Shown here: positions 63,081 to 64,000 of the stretch, piece by piece | How positions within the stretch are numbered: the stretch's first letter is position 1 | Layout: each line of letters opens with the position of its first letter | Assembly (NCBI GenBank): GCA_012513815.1 | Contig: JAAZBM010000011.1 | Coordinates: forward strand, 124,001 to 188,000 | Source: Candidatus Sumerlaeota bacterium | Lineage (GTDB): Bacteria; Sumerlaeota; Sumerlaeia; Sumerlaeales; Sumerlaeaceae | Direction: 5' to 3' | Length of the DNA: 64,000 bases | Notes under the pieces: generated by a model | Seen by the model: the letters and a program-made list of their open reading frames with translations, nothing else | Database searches by the model: none | What the model was told of the DNA's origin: nothing | Made by a program: the position numbers and the translations under genes

Positions 63081-63740
63081 CTACTTCATGCCTTTAGATG
63101 TCAACTGAATATCACCGGCTGATATAGTGCCATTGGTCGGGTCGTAGTATGCAATCGGATTGCCCGAAGCATCTTCACCGGTCACGAAGCTGTTGTTGAC
63201 ATCGTTCACGACCTTATCCGGACCCATGCTCTGCAATTTCCATGCGCCAAAGTTCTTCTCGAATTTTTTGGCATCACTTTCCGAAATCTCAGCCCAACCG
63301 GCACTGGCCTTTTTACCTGAATAGGCTTTGCCCGTTGGAAGCCAGCAGCATGCCCAACCATCACCGGCACGGTTACCATTCAGGTTGCAGTAACGGAACT
63401 TTGTCCCCAACCAACCGTATGTAGCATTTCCATAAGTCTTTTCCATCCCCGAACCGACGGTGAACAAATCGTTTGGCACTGCCGTTATGTAGGCAACGGG
63501 CGAGGAAATGATGTCTGTGGTGTACCACGGGAACCCATAAGGTATACGATCGAACGGATACTTGCTGTGGTCAACCATGTATGATTCCAAAGCAGTTGCG
63601 AGGCTACGCATATCTGTTTTGCAACGAGAGACCTTGGCACGAACTTGTGCTTCAAGGAAATTGGGAACTGCGATAGCTGCCAGAATTGCGATAATAGCAA
63701 CCACAATCAGCAACTCAATGAGTGTAAATGCATGTTTCAT
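63081..63740 (-). CDS. Type II secretion/type IV pilin-like pseudopilin
   Basis: The prepilin signature is complete: KHAFTLIELLIVVAIIAILA, with cleavage after the short basic leader and Glu at +5 of the mature chain. VPNFLEAQVRAKVSRCKTDMRSLATALESY continues the family's GspG-like helix. The C-terminal beta domain has SMGPDKVVND, as in major pseudopilins of many candidate phyla. It is 219 aa. AAAGGA lies ten bases before ATG 63740. It probably stands alone, and no gsp genes are adjacent, so it may be one of many paralogous H-X9-DG-type or GspG-like secreted pilins. Confidence 0.93.
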   Translation of the reverse strand: MKHAFTLIELLIVVAIIAILAAIAVPNFLEAQVRAKVSRCKTDMRSLATALESYMVDHSKYPFDRIPYGFPWYTTDIISSPVAYITAVPNDLFTVGSGMEKTYGNATYGWLGTKFRYCNLNGNRAGDGWACCWLPTGKAYSGKKASAGWAEISESDAKKFEKNFGAWKLQSMGPDKVVNDVNNSFVTGEDASGNPIAYYDPTNGTISAGDIQLTSKGMK

Positions 63741-63777
63741 GATATTTTTATCCTTTTGTATGATAAAATAATAATTG

Positions 63778-63794
63778 AGCTAAACTCTTTAGCT
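63778..63794 (-). promoter_or_regulatory. 5'-end hairpin of the pseudopilin mRNA
   Basis: AGCTAAA (63778-63784) pairs perfectly with TTTAGCT (63788-63794) over a 3-nt loop. It falls within the first bases of the transcript predicted from the promoter at 63802-63830. Such terminal hairpins are known to protect mRNA from 5'-dependent decay. Confidence 0.5.
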
Positions 63795-63801
63795 GTTTAC
63801 C

Positions 63802-63830
63802 ATTATAATGAAAAACACAAATTTTTGCAA
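63802..63830 (-). promoter_or_regulatory. Sigma-70-type promoter of the pseudopilin gene
   Basis: On the minus strand TTGCAA (63830-63825), 17 bases, TATAAT (63807-63802): a perfect -10 and a 4/6 -35 at ideal spacing. The predicted start is near 63795, about 55 bases before the ATG. Confidence 0.8.
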
Positions 63831-63883
63831 GAGTTTTTTTCATAACATGCAAAAAAATGATTATTCTTTGGGGATAAACTCAC

Positions 63884-63928
63884 GATTCGCCGCAATTAAC
63901 CCTCCCAAAGGGAAAATCGTGGCGAATC
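63884..63928 (-). terminator. Hairpin near the right edge
   Basis: GATTCGCCGC (63884-63893) pairs with GTGGCGAATC (63919-63928) with one G-T wobble. It may end a minus-strand gene entering from beyond the window. No strong T-run follows. The rest of 63831-64000 shows no supported gene. Confidence 0.4.
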
Positions 63929-64000
63929 TCAGACTTTTAGTTCAGTTTAAAAGGATGCTATTAGTTCGGATAGTTTGGGCTGATTTGAGCGCGAATAATA

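Noticed and set aside
63961-64000. C-terminus of a minus-strand gene (IIRAQISPNYPN then stop) entering at the right edge
   Set aside because: Only 12 codons are visible and other frames are open too. The hairpin downstream is suggestive but not enough to call a gene.

Overview
The window is a bacterial chromosome segment with densely packed genes on both strands: 44 intact or near-intact protein genes, three tRNA genes and one decayed gene. The organism is Gram-negative in type, with signal peptides, a putative outer-membrane-type lipoprotein and a type II pseudopilin. It looks like an uncultivated, probably anaerobic or microaerobic lineage. The pseudopilin N-terminus (VPNFLEAQ...), the secreted GLUG/CARDB giant, the type III glutamine synthetase and the larBC genes are of a kind seen in candidate phyla such as Sumerlaeota or Hydrogenedentota and in PVC/FCB relatives. 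That placement is an impression from family style, not a search result. No phage, IS element, CRISPR array or rRNA was found.

Layout. 0.08-6.6 kb (-): one giant secreted repeat protein, interrupted by a one-base frameshift in an A-tract. 6.9-10.2 kb (-): hpt, lipoprotein, rpsF, ssb, rpsR and tRNA-Val(TAC), reading right to left. 10.2-12.4 kb (-): a glycosyltransferase plus radical SAM/SPASM pair. 12.5-22.3 kb (+): mfd, a short DsbD, a TM2 protein, gatA-folK-maf, a DPM-like glycosyltransferase and an FKBP. 22.3-32.7 kb: a secreted unknown (-), cysteine desulfurase, a Gfo/Idh oxidoreductase and a thioredoxin-like protein (+), larB-larC (-), a Wzt-like ATPase (+), purF (-) and a zinc-finger membrane protein (+). 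32.7-38.9 kb: UbiB kinase and ruvX (-), rplM-rpsI, a C-terminal processing protease and a sigma-70-family factor (+). 38.9-51.7 kb (-): glnN, gltB, gltD, carB, carA. 52.0-58.7 kb (+): a sigma-54 enhancer-binding protein, recN, a pseudogene (-), tRNA-Gly, an anchored unknown and a ferredoxin-tailed aldo/keto-reductase-like protein. 58.8-63.7 kb: tRNA-Val(CAC) (-), a sugar isomerase (+), a GH116-like secreted protein (-) and a pseudopilin (-).

The most coherent story is nitrogen and glutamine control. A divergent GAF-AAA+-Fis regulator sits beside glnN. glnN has a near-consensus -24/-12 promoter (TTGGCAT-N5-TTGCT) with a 13-bp palindrome about 120 bp upstream of the predicted start site. Glutamine made by GlnN is consumed by GltBD and CarAB, encoded directly downstream, and by PurF elsewhere in the window. 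A second strong -24/-12 element (TGGCAC-N5-ATGC) lies before an unusual sigma-70-family gene at 38.0 kb. Its upstream DNA shares the motif TGTGCTAnnTTA...GCAAT with the glnN upstream region. This suggests one enhancer-binding protein drives both nitrogen assimilation and an alternative sigma factor.
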